Source: Tubulanus polymorphus (Eukaryota > Nemertea > Palaeonemertea > Tubulaniformes > Tubulanidae). From it: 64,000 nt of DNA. The notes beneath the pieces are model-generated. The model worked only from the letters and a program-made list of their open reading frames with translations, was not told the origin of the DNA and did not search any database. The stretch covers positions 5,878,485-5,942,484 of the forward strand of contig NC_134027.1 in assembly GCF_964204645.1 (NCBI RefSeq). The letters are read 5' to 3'. Shown here in pieces: positions 33,318 through 45,267 of this stretch (within the stretch, counting starts at the first letter, position 1; each line of letters starts with the position of its first letter). The translations under genes and the position numbers were made by a program.

Positions 33318-34502
33318 TCAACATCCGTTTCCACTTGACGTGGCGTGCACGACATGGACGCGGGCGTTTTTGCGTCGGTATTTCTGGCGGCATAGAATTT
33401 TTTGGAACGCTTGTCGAAATTTGATGTGCGTGAACGGATACAGAATAGGATTAATCATCGAATTGAACCACAGCAACCAGAAAGCGATTTCAAACGCTAC
33501 TTCGTTCAAACACGTCGAACAAATAGACCGAATTAGTGCCATGATCTGGTACGGGGCCCAACAAGCACCAAACACGACAATGATGATGGCGATTGCTTTC
33601 GCAGTTTTCTTGTCTTTAGTCAACCGGCGATTATTTCGTGTCGGTGGTCGGCACGGGCTCGGCGAGCTGCTACCAACTCCCGTCATCACAGATATGCTCG
33701 TATCGTAAGTACAACCGTTCGAAAATGAAGAGTTTGTTCCGATCGACGTAGTTTCCGTTTTTAGCAGATTTTTACTCGCTTTGCTAGCCTTGCTGCGTGA
33801 CCGCGTCCGTCGTCGTATATGCGCGTATATACACACATTTGCCATTGACACTAACAAGAACGGAATAATAAACTCGACGATAGCACCGAACAGCAAATAT
33901 GGCGTATGGTTATGAAATTCGACGAAGCATTCGTCGATTGGTACCTGGCTTTTACCGGTCCACATGTCCCAAAATATTATCGCCGGCGCGTATACTAAAA
34001 CCCCGACGACCCAAGGAACTATCATGAGAATAAGAACAAGCCTAGTCGTTTGTTTATGTTTGTAAGCGATGGCTTGTGATACGCTCCAATAACGATCCAA
34101 ACTGATCATCAGTATATTCCAGGATGAGGCGGCCGGCGTGGCGTAATCGCTTACCAACCAAAAAAGGCATAGACCTCTTCCAAAAGGCCATTTACCCGTC
34201 AACAAATACGGCACATAAAGCGGTACGTTTATGAATCCCACTACAAAATCCGTAATTGCCAGATTCAATATTAAGAAGTTGCTGAAACGTCTGATTCCGT
34301 AATCCACCGCAAATGCTACGATAACTAGAAGATTACCTAAAACGGTTACAATCACCATTACTCCGCATAATATGCAAATTACGATAGTGACTGGGATCGA
34401 GAACTGCAGTGTTATTGGTTCAGGTGGCGTTGTGATGTCATACGAGTCGTTAAATCCGATCTGCCTTTCTTCGGTGTAAATATCGGTAGGCATGATTACC
34501 AT
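33318..34502 (-). CDS. Aminergic rhodopsin-class GPCR, histamine H3/H4-like, single exon
   Basis: 394 aa, ATG 34502, no introns, seven hydrophobic segments. Class A landmarks: N57 (TM1), D85 in NLAITD (TM2), C112 and C192 for the extracellular disulfide, DRY 136-138, CWAPY with W315 (TM6), and NPILY at 351-355 (TM7). D119 in SDY is the amine-binding Asp of TM3. E210 in IVEFIIPF sits where H3/H4 histamine receptors have the Glu that binds the imidazole, and the WDMWTGKSQVPIDEC loop resembles theirs. N18-D-S is a possible glycosylation site. The third inner loop is Ser/Arg-rich. A CTTTTTCTTAG acceptor-like site lies 5' of the start. A seven-codon upstream frame overlaps the ATG, and a second Met (34493) could be used instead. 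A muscarinic-like or other amine receptor is the alternative. Confidence 0.9.
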   Translation of the reverse strand: MVIMPTDIYTEERQIGFNDSYDITTPPEPITLQFSIPVTIVICILCGVMVIVTVLGNLLVIVAFAVDYGIRRFSNFLILNLAITDFVVGFINVPLYVPYLLTGKWPFGRGLCLFWLVSDYATPAASSWNILMISLDRYWSVSQAIAYKHKQTTRLVLILMIVPWVVGVLVYAPAIIFWDMWTGKSQVPIDECFVEFHNHTPYLLFGAIVEFIIPFLLVSMANVCIYAHIRRRTRSRSKASKASKNLLKTETTSIGTNSSFSNGCTYDTSISVMTGVGSSSPSPCRPPTRNNRRLTKDKKTAKAIAIIIVVFGACWAPYQIMALIRSICSTCLNEVAFEIAFWLLWFNSMINPILYPFTHIKFRQAFQKILCRQKYRRKNARVHVVHATSSGNGC

Positions 34503-34643
34503 GTTTTCATGTCGTCCATTCTAAGAAAAAGTAGTCGGCTTCAGCTCGAATTGACTCAAACGCCATGTTAAATCTGAAAAAAGTAATGCTTAGAATGTTA
34601 GTATGGTACGTGCGTATGACGTATGCCATGGGTTGGTCCATCT

Positions 34644-34681
34644 TACGAGCAATCATCTCGACGATGAGATGATTGCTCGTA
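34644..34681. repeat. Perfect 16-bp stem hairpin
   Basis: TACGAGCAATCATCTC is followed after six bases by its exact reverse complement. It lies 141 bp upstream of the receptor start codon. The motif CGAGCAATCATCTC recurs at 38337-38350, with a shortened copy at 38357-38368, so it belongs to a dispersed repeat family. Confidence 0.7.
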
Positions 34682-37600
34682 GGCCCATCTATCGTCCAAC
34701 CAGTGATAGCCGGTGATCGTTCTGATGGAAAAGTATTTTACGTCAGCGAAATAAAAAATACAAGCATGCAACTTTTGTCCTCGCTTATGTTATATGTCTG
34801 GTGGATGTAAGGAGTGCCAAATCGTAAGACAGATGATCTGCGAACGAAGTCACAATGGAAGTGAGTACTGGACACTCGCTAATCCAGCATGTTTCCTTCG
34901 CATCGTGGATGCGCATATAAAATGATTATATATATTCTTCTACGTTCTTGTATACAGCTTGATTTTCAAGAAGACTTTGTCAAGCGCTTATCGTTATAAA
35001 TTACTAACGCGGTTGAAATATATTCGTTCCCTGAAATTGGGTATTACTGATATAATGAAAGTGCTTCGTCTTAATCCAGATGAGGTCATGTAAATAACGG
35101 AACGAACGCCTTGAAGAAGTTAATCATATTCCAAAGATGGTGACATGGTTGGTAGCGCGTGTAGATACCATTGATTAGGCCTACGTTCTTCGGATTATTT
35201 CATTATAATTTTTTTCTAAAAGTTTCACGCCATTCTATTTGATTTGCTGTCGTGACAGGAATGGTCTCGTTATCCCTTGCTGTAAATCTATTTGATCAAA
35301 CGCCTGGCCGTCGGATACTTTAGATAGATGGAGGTCAAACGTGGATATTTCAGTGAAGTGATTTAGAAGTATCGCATCAAATGCCAGCTCAAATATGAGA
35401 TGATCAATAAAATATTACCCGAATTGATGAGTTTTTAAGGCGGATACACGCAGGATGACTTGGATTGAAACGATGCCAATCAAAGGCTACGCATTGCCTC
35501 GATATTCTACGTAAGAATTCCTCATGCATACTTGTAAAATTTGATCCCCGTATAGTTTCTAACACATTACATCATAAAACAGTACTTGCTTTAACCTTGG
35601 AGTAATTCATGATAATTACTCCACGCCAAAGCTTTTGGAAGTTTTATAGTTTCAGTGACTTAAGGTTCAGTTTTTTTGTTTCTTACTCATTTGTTGTATC
35701 TCCATTCACGCTGTTTTTATCATTCCAATGTTGTGGTTGCGTAACGTCTGACAAAATGAAACGTAGAAGCTAATGATACTAAAACCATGAAGCATTAATG
35801 AGTTCCATATCCGCTAGTGGCAGTTTGGTCGATTTACTAAACGGCAGGGATCAACTACAACTAATCTTTTCTTCCACTCCAATTTACTACCCTGTTAGTA
35901 TAGAACTAAGAAATTTACGTTCCTTGAAGTGTATTAGGCAACCGTAAATGGATGCGCACACAATTTTACGGGTTTGATAGTGCCAAGTTTAATTGATGGG
36001 AACGTCACCGGTTTCATAAAAACAAAGAACACAAATGGGATCATAAAAAAGGTTTTGGAAGTGCGTCATCTGTTAACATATTTACATTACGAATCTAATT
36101 TCGTTCATGAATCAATCAAAATGCTGCATGTGTTTAATAACCCATACATTAACACAAATGAGAAAAAAAATTGAATTCATTCTTTTGAAACAGCTTCTAG
36201 TGTAATCCAATGAAATATTTCAATCATCGGCTCTGCCAAGCCATGCTGGTGAGCGAACCGGATACAAATGTAGGTATTCTAAGCTAGCCGAAATTCACTA
36301 GCCAAAGGAACATGTATACCTTGGGGCAAGATATTCATCTTATTTGTCGTTCGGCCAAAAACATGGTGCGTTTCAATTTATTTTTGCCAGATACATCAGC
36401 TGGCAACATAAAGTAATTGTATATCGAAAATTGAATATCGCAAGAAGATAGCAGAATGTCTTGTGATCTGTAACAAGCGTCCAGATCTCTTGTGACAAGT
36501 CCTTTCACGGAGAATTGAATGCTGTCAAACCGAATTCTCGCGCACGGCTTCTTTCGGCGCGGTTGGCGCTAACTGGTCATTGTATCGTGACTGAGGGTAA
36601 AACTAGGCTAAAACCATTAATAACAAATGGTATCCATTTAGTTAGGATGTTTTCACGAGGCACTCCACAAAAATGACGCTGAAAAAAACGACGATACGAT
36701 GAATACGAAGAGAGTTTTCGGTTGGGAGCTAAGCTCTTTAGTTTCTGCTTAGTTGAACAGTTGGAAATTCTTTTAAAACCAAGTTCTCGGTCTTAGAAAT
36801 TCTTTTTATGCGATATAACCACATTTGATGTATATGCGAATTATTCACTCATTCAACAAACTGTTGAAATTCTGTTTAAAACAGCACACAAAAAAACTAA
36901 TTTCATATCGGTCGCTTGTGTTACAGCGAAGATTTTTTCCTGACGCGAACAATAGAAATGTACACACATGGTGTACAGCAATGGGTTTATTTTGGTCAGT
37001 TAGAGCATGTTTTCAGTGCAATTCTCATGACTATCAATCAGATCGTGCTAATTTCCGCAGTGAACTACCGGATACCAAAAACCCGGCTACGCGACATTGA
37101 TTCCCACATTGCGCCACCAGGCCGATGTACCAAACAGAAGAAACTCAAAAGGTACCGTGTGGTGCGTTATTCAGAACTAATAGCTACCATATTGCGTAGT
37201 TTTTTCTTCTTTAACCCCCTATGTAGAAATGGAGTACATTTGGGTTTTCATCTTGAGTACAACTTCTAAAGATTACGTACGGCAAGTTACACTCTAGTGG
37301 GCAATATAATAATGACATCACGCATGAGGTCGAAACCTTTACTATTTAGAGAGACGAATTTCTATCATATATATTATTTATTTTTCTCCGTGTTCAGACA
37401 CATATACCTTACAGGTTCTGAGTAAAAAATTATCACGATGGAAAAATCAATCGGTACATTAACATCGTAAGGTAATGAATTCGTGAATGTCAAACATTCA
37501 TTTCTCATTTCTTGAAACATGTACATCTGGATTATTTTTCCATTCTGATCCGTCTGAAAGAGGAAAATTCGTAGAAAGATATAATATATTGTATATATAT

Positions 37601-40600
37601 ATGGTAATACTGTACTGTATACCATATCTGAACCAAACGGCCTCGAAAAAGAGGTAATTCCAATAATGTGAAACGATGGCATCTGAAACGTACTGTACAT
37701 TTACCATATGGCTTTCTCTCGTACCACCGCAAAGTACTCTGGCTTACGTCCGTATTTGTCGTAGCTCACCACATTCTCCCAATTACCGCCGCAAATTTGG
37801 CAGTGATAAAAACTGTTCGTCGTACTGCGCTCGGAAAGCATTTACGGCGTTAAAATATTCATTGAAGTTGATTGAAAGGTCTATTTGGGAATCGATGAAC
37901 GGCATATAAGCGACTCATTTACCCGCCTCGTATCCAATCAAAACATTATTCCCGGGCCGGATCTTTGCATTGAGATTCAGACAAAAAGAGGAAGTTAGAT
38001 AAACATTTCTCGCGATGAGTTCAATATTTCTACCGCCTGTTACATCATTGTCATCGTTAATCAATTTATCGCGCATATTCTTTGTTTCAGAGCATTATCT
38101 ATATCTATATTTTCTGGATTTTACCATAACGATACTGTCTTCGATGAATATTGCTACTTTGATATCGTCTCAAAGATTAACCTAATGTTATACCCAAGAA
38201 TATCCCTCCAGCAGCGTAACGACATAGTGAAACTAGGAGCACGACCAATGGGATCGAGGTATAACTCGGGGCCGATCACAAAAGCATGTTCATAGAAATC
38301 AAGGGTTAGCGCACTAACCAGTAGACCAAGTACCTGCGAGCAATCATCTCTCAACCTACGAGCAATCAATGCTCACAAAAAAGTCATCGTGTTTATCATG
38401 CGAATCATAAATAAAGAACAGCACATCCCCAATCCAATCCTTATAACAAAATTACAGATAGATAAACAAAACGTATCCTAAACAATGGCAATGCAAATTC
38501 AACGAGCTCGATATAGCTTCGTGTCAACAAATTCTCTGCCACGTGCACAAACCATTAGTTCTGTCACGCACGAATAATCAACGCAAGATTGGACACATTC
38601 CTCGTTTAAACGCGGCATCGTTTGTGGTCTAGCGGAAAAAATCACCGAAAATAAACCAGTATTAGTGTCGTCATAAAAAGTTAATAAAATACGACGTTTG
38701 TTTAGTGTCTATTTATAACCCTTCATGTTCCAATGAAGTATCTATCCATCCTTTTGGGAACAACTCTATCTGACAAGATATTGAAGTTGGATTAATCGAC
38801 ATCGAAATATATTCGTGCGCAAAAACCGTTCTTCTCAATCACAACATAATTGGTGGGGGTTCCAATAATCTAGAGTTTGTATATCTTTTGAGTGTCTTTA
38901 ACCACATGTAATATCAGCGTACAAGGCCGTGACACTTCAAGACATCCGCCATATTTGTTTCCAGGATCGAGTGATGATGAAAACATGATATTACTCTTTA
39001 AGCACTCTCAGTCTCACAAGAGAGTTACGTTCTGTAGGACCTAGTAAATAACCTCTTCAAAAATTAAACATATAAATCATTATTTGCTTCGTTTTACACC
39101 AGCGTTTTCCTACCGAGCTCCCCTACCCCATTCTCATATTTATAATCCATGTAGAAAGATAACGTGGTCGCTTTTAATGAAGGCGTCACAGATTAAGTAT
39201 TGTTCGTCGATTAAGTATTGTTTTTTTTTTTCTGTATTATGTTGCTCGGCACCAAAAGTTCATTTTCAGAAAAGAAATATTTGTCACGAACGAAACGCAT
39301 CTGGGTATCGCTCTTCTTCGTGAACAGCTTCAGTAATGACGTACACTTCTATAGCCGTCGCGTCAGGTCGCTTCTGTGGCGACGTCTTCAAATCGAATTA
39401 TCGCGCGTCTTATCCTTCGCATCGCGTGAAGAACAAAGAATACAAATCTTAGTCTACTATGACAACAAGAGCGCGCGGGGTTCAATTGCAGCGCGGCGGC
39501 GTGTGACAGCCGATTCATCACTTCAGCTTCTGATGACTGACTGCAGATGTCTTTTCGATATGAAAATTTGCGTAGCAATTCGATCCCGGGGTGCTAATGG
39601 CGAGTGTTATCGCACAATCGTGGTTAATGGCTTGATATGACGTCACGGATGTCTCGGGATTCTAGGTCTTTCCGTTTTTTTTTAAATAAAGTGCCAATGA
39701 AATAGTGAGATCATGAGAGCACAATTTGTCCCATAATACTGTCACCCAATCAACCGGAAATGATAAGTTAAACTAATTGTTCTTTAGGAAAATTACTTCT
39801 GCAACATTCATTCATCGGATACAAAGTGCAGAGGTACGTACTTCGAAAGTTGAAAAACGCGTCCAGATAGAGAATCTGAAAATATCTAAAACCTTCGAAT
39901 CGAAACAGTATGTCGGCTACACGTAGTGCTGCTTGTACGTAACTACAAGACGTTTAGAATAACAAACTTTTCATTTCCCACCCCGAACCTCATCGAAACA
40001 AGAAAATACGAGCTTCGAAAAAACTACGTTTATGTGGGTAGGAACACGAGTCTGACGCAAAAAAAACATGTATTTCGAGGTTTCGACACCGACTGGTGTT
40101 ACACGCGACATCGGTTCGTCTGCAGTTGTTTCCGCCTTCAATAACGATACCAATTACACTCTATCTAGATAATCAGCTCATTAAAGATGAAAAAAATCCT
40201 TTCAGTGACTGTGACCCGAATGATGCAAACAGCGAAAAAGAGTTTTTAATGATTTCGTTTCATAGAATGAATATTACGAAACCGGAAACCCTGATAATGC
40301 TAAAGTTCTGTTAAAGTAAAAAAGTTCATTCGCTAGAGAATTCGAAGTTCCCCACGAGGTAATGACTTTTAAGCCCAACCTACACGGCATAGCGAAACAC
40401 ATCAAACACGTTTTTCACAACGTTTTTTCCCATACGTGTCCGTTGGTCTTTGCCGAACCCACCACGTTGAAGAATATTGCGTGATGAAAACCAGACTCAA
40501 AATCGATCACTAATGCCTATTTTCGCATAAGAACTAATATTTACCATTTACTCTTTCGGTAATAGATTTTCAGAAGCACGTTACCGTCCCATCGATCCGA

Positions 40601-43600
40601 GTTTGCTGAACATAAAATACAATGAAACCAATATCATTTGTATATGACATTTTTTTCAGTGCGTTTGCGACAATGGATCAACAAAATCCAATATTTACGA
40701 CACAATAGGGAATCGAATTGAGATCGACCGGATAGATTTCTACCGCGTCTGTACATATATACGAGTACTATTATGTGAGTGAACATAACAGACTGAGTTG
40801 TTTGCGAAATCGTTCGCAAAATCTCTTTAAGAATCGATTTATAAGCTTTAATCTCATTTTGATCCTGTCGTATAGTAACCTTAGCTAGGCAGTTCCTAGA
40901 AAAGAACAATAAAAATCCGAGCTAGACCTATCGATAACGTAAAAAACAGTTCTTCGCTGTATGATAAAAGTAATATCTGAAACAATGGATCTCGCAAAGC
41001 TTTCACATATATTGTATATATGCATGTATTCATGTGTGTAGGTGTGATTTTTAGTATACATGAAATCCAACGAATCTGCATTCATTCAAAACGTAAAGTA
41101 ATTTGATGCTGTAATCAATTACGTAAATGTCGTACACCCGCCACAGAGTACGAAAACTTTCACAGCCAAGTGCTTCTGCTCAGAGAAATAGTATCTTTTC
41201 ATATGCCGGAAAAGTTGCGAAATATGACGTGAATGAAATGTTGCAACTTTTAATTCTATATCACGAACACTTCGAACACATTGACAAGTAAAGCGTTTGC
41301 AATATCCTGCACAATATGACGCACGGAGATCGGCTATACATATCCGGATATTGGGCAGGCTGGAATAGATAAAGAAAAACCCAATTAAACCCAATTTCCT
41401 ATGTAGGTGATTTTACATCAAGAACGTGTGGTGGCTGATTTTCTCCAGAGCAATACCGGGATAATATGTCTTGGCAAGCCTACGACACATTCATGTATAG
41501 ATACATAAAATACATGATTTCTAAAATCTATGTTAACCGAATAGGTAATTGATGTCGCCATAAAACGAAAACGTGCGCTACTTCTTAAATGACTCCACCA
41601 ATCGTTTTTCACGAACATCGAAACGAAGCAGCTTTACTTACTCTTCACGCATTTCGTAATTCGACCATTGTCGTGAGAAAATTAAAACATATCGATGATC
41701 ATAAATTCTTTCCTACGAAATTTCAGGAATTCAAATATCCTTCCACCCGAACACAACATTCATCTCGTGTGAAATGATAGGATATTATTGTAAGAGCTGT
41801 GTTGATGTAACCCTCGCTTTATCGGTCAGCCGATGACAACCTATTAAACTAGTTGGATTTCACGGGGTTTATTCAGTAATTTCTCTAATCGAGTAACGTG
41901 GCACAAAGCGTTGCAGACACTGCCCATCAATCGACCCCGCAATGAAACAATGATCGACGGCCGATGATGTATTGGGAAATGCGTATATATGATATCAAAC
42001 GCTGGTTTCATTGTCGATTTCAAAGTAACTGAACCTCCGGTGAACCTAATTTCATCGAGATTATCTATAAACTGTTATGCACTATTGACTTGTCCAGTAT
42101 AGTTCCAGTAGCGATTAGCTAGAAAATAGTCTATAAATTCACCGAATCGTTGAATGATACAAGAAAATCGAATCTGTTCACTTTGCGTGGAATTCTCCCG
42201 AAATATCGACTTGAGTTTCGACCGTTTACCTACTGACTTCCGTAGACCTGGCGCCCACAGTCAAATCAAGCTCGTCAGTCTTCCAATGACAAAGATTATG
42301 CATATTTAGAATAACATAGAACCATTTGATAAAAACATTATTCAAATCAGAATAGAGTCAATGAAAAAGCTATTTAGCTATTGCGTTCGTGTCATTTCCG
42401 GTTGATTTTTATATCGGAAAAAAATCAAACATCTGTGGACATCACGACTCACACACAACACAAATCAGAAAAGTAATCTGCATTTTGGACTGGCTTGGTT
42501 TAAATAAAACACCGTGGTACTGAAAACAAAAGGAATCCTTTCGCTTTAGTTATCTAAACACAGCTGTTTCATGGTGACCCTAGAACTATCGATCGAAAAT
42601 AGAATATTCAATATGTCACGAAATATGTTGATTTGATGAGATGGAGGTATTTTTATCAACATCTTCAGGGGCCATTTCCTCAAAAGTCAGTTAAACTAAC
42701 CGTCAAATAGTTGACATAGTGACCATTAAAAGTACATTGTTACCACAGATTCTTGCGATCTGGTCCAAGGAATTTATACGAGAGTAACTGGGCTACGACA
42801 ATGTATCCATCTAATGCCCAACGTGTATCAATTTCATTTGCGGTTTGAGCTCACGAATGGTTCGTAAAAAAAGTATACGGCCAAAAAATCTAATGTTCTT
42901 GTCCAGTGAATGAGATCAATATTTGACGAGGAGTCTATTGGGACTGGTGGTTCATAATGAACGAGCGAAACGCGATACGATATCGTACTGTGGACAAATG
43001 TCAATTCATTTCTATTGGCTCCGTCTGCGAAAGAAAATTGGCAACGGAGTAGATTTTCTGTTCTGTCTCAATTTTTATTTTACCATTCAAGGTACAAGGT
43101 GGTAATTATACAACTATTGATTGATGGTTAAAATGATTCTCGTGTTGTATTTAATTGAAACTTTGATTCGTCGGTAACTATTGCATTTTTGCGTCGTCTT
43201 AGTTACGCATTAGTTAAAGGCCGTTATTAAAACACGAATGACGCCACAGTTCTGTCGAATAATAAAAAGCTCGGGGTAGTTTTAGATTTTAAGCCTCGTG
43301 CAGACATCAATATCATCCACTTTAATTACATTTATTGACTATGAAATTGACCGTGTAGTGAAAAACATAAGATCACATATCCGAGCAAAGAAAATTGTAC
43401 CAAATGTCTTGAAATAAAGTTATTGCGTTTGAATGGCGATTTTGTGGAAGCGACTATAGATCCTACGGAGATATCCCGCTTTTAAAACTGAAATATGTCA
43501 CCTAATTGCACCGGATTTACCTTTTCTTCGTCTGTAGCTGCGAGCTATAACATCTCCAAACAACAAGTCCATTCAATATTCTCATACCAGCGCGACCAAA

Positions 43601-45062
43601 ATCGTGATAATCACATCGAAACGTGAATTAATTGGGCAAAACCGTATCAGTCTAGGTACTCTGTGAATAAACAATCAAATCAGCCGGGACCAGAGCGTTG
43701 ACCGACGGCAACGGAAAGTATTAATCATTTATATCTCTCAGATCGAGAGGAATTAATCCCACGGCTAATTCTTCTCAGATTTAACTGATAAATCCCTTCA
43801 AATCTTATATTGACGATGAGATAGAGCAATTGAACGTCGGACTAATCGTTGGATCTAGTGTTTTCGCAACCGTTACAAACACACCTACAGTCAGTCGCCT
43901 GTATCCATAATGCAGATGTGGCTTCTTTTGATAAAGTAATATTTGTTTCAACCGCACTATGAACAGCTGTCATAACTGATAATGGGCTATAATAATAATA
44001 TTTTTCTCACAAAATGATATGACAATATTCATTTGCGCTCGAATTGGTTTAACAGTTATATATACGAAGAACGGGTATCAGGATTATCGAATATTTTCTG
44101 AATTTCGCGTCAATCAAGAGCAAAATCCATGATTTAATCGCCTACCTCTTCCATATCTTATAATCATATGCATATCAAATAGAAGTATACTGCTCTTTGT
44201 GTTGCACTGGAGGAAGAAGGTTTTCAAAGCTGAATAGATTCAAAATGTATACAAAGGCCTTTTTATCATAGTCTACCAGCATCTTATCAATTTACTAAAA
44301 ATTCAAGAGCTATCAAGAAAATCAAAGTTCTTTTCTCGATTTCTTTTTCAAAATCAGATTTACAGAACATATTCTGATCTTTTTCCAAGCACAATTCCGA
44401 ACGGAAAAAGCCTCAACGTGACATTTTATGCATGAACATATTCATTTGATGTACGGGTTTTCAAATTTGATTGAAAGCCGAATAAAAAGAACATCAAAGC
44501 ATGCATGAAGAAAACACGTCCTATTTGATGCTCTCCTATTTTCATTCTTTTATATAAAATCATTCCGGGCATATATGAATATATGATTCATCTATTTATT
44601 TTTATGTTTTCAGAAATAATTTGCACCTGCTGTATTTTATAGTTGGTTATTCTCGAAAGGAAATGAATCCTACTTATCATTGGCTTAATGTTAATGTAAC
44701 GCTGATGGTACATAACGATGAAAATCTCCATTTTCTTAAAGATTGTCGTTAAGTCCAAAGATTGATCGGTGGCAATCAATTTGTCAAATTATGAAATCTG
44801 ACCACTTATTTCTTACGCAAGCGCAGTTTATTCGTTTGGTTCGGTAATCAATCATTGGTTGAAAGTCGTATAGAGCGGGGTTCGTGGTATGGATAATTGA
44901 CGTAATAACACCTAAAAACACCTGGTGCGTAAATCAACAACGTACTGTTCTCTTGTGTTATCAAACGAAAAAAAAATATTGATTACCCACTGATACCTAA
45001 TTAATTCAACGAATAACACAAATCTAGCAAACTCCAAGAATTTCTTAGCTTCATGAAGTTTA

Positions 45063-45267
45063 AAAGCCCAACATACACACACACACACGACGCAGGGAAA
45101 TATGGAAACGCAGATACACAAAATCAAACATGTTTGATCTCGCAAACGTTGTTTCCCGAAATCATGTTTCTAGTTTCTCGTAAACGCACACGAAACAGGG
45201 AAACACTCGTAAACATGTTTTTTTCTGCTGTTTCCATGTTTCCCTACGTCTTGCGACGTTGGGCTTT
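45063..45267. mobile_element. MITE-like foldback element
   Basis: The ends AAAGCCCAAC and GTTGGGCTTT are perfect 10-bp inverted repeats. Further in, CAGGGAAATATGGAAAC pairs with GTTTCCATGTTTCCCT. The 205-bp interior is built from short GTTTCCC/GGGAAAC and AAACATGTTT units plus a CA run. There is no real coding capacity, although a 74-codon chance frame crosses it. A target duplication is not clear. Confidence 0.6.

Noticed and set aside
39218-39640. 140-codon plus-strand frame
   Set aside because: Begins in a T-run, has no recognisable domain and no splice context; the CpG content there is better read as regulatory.
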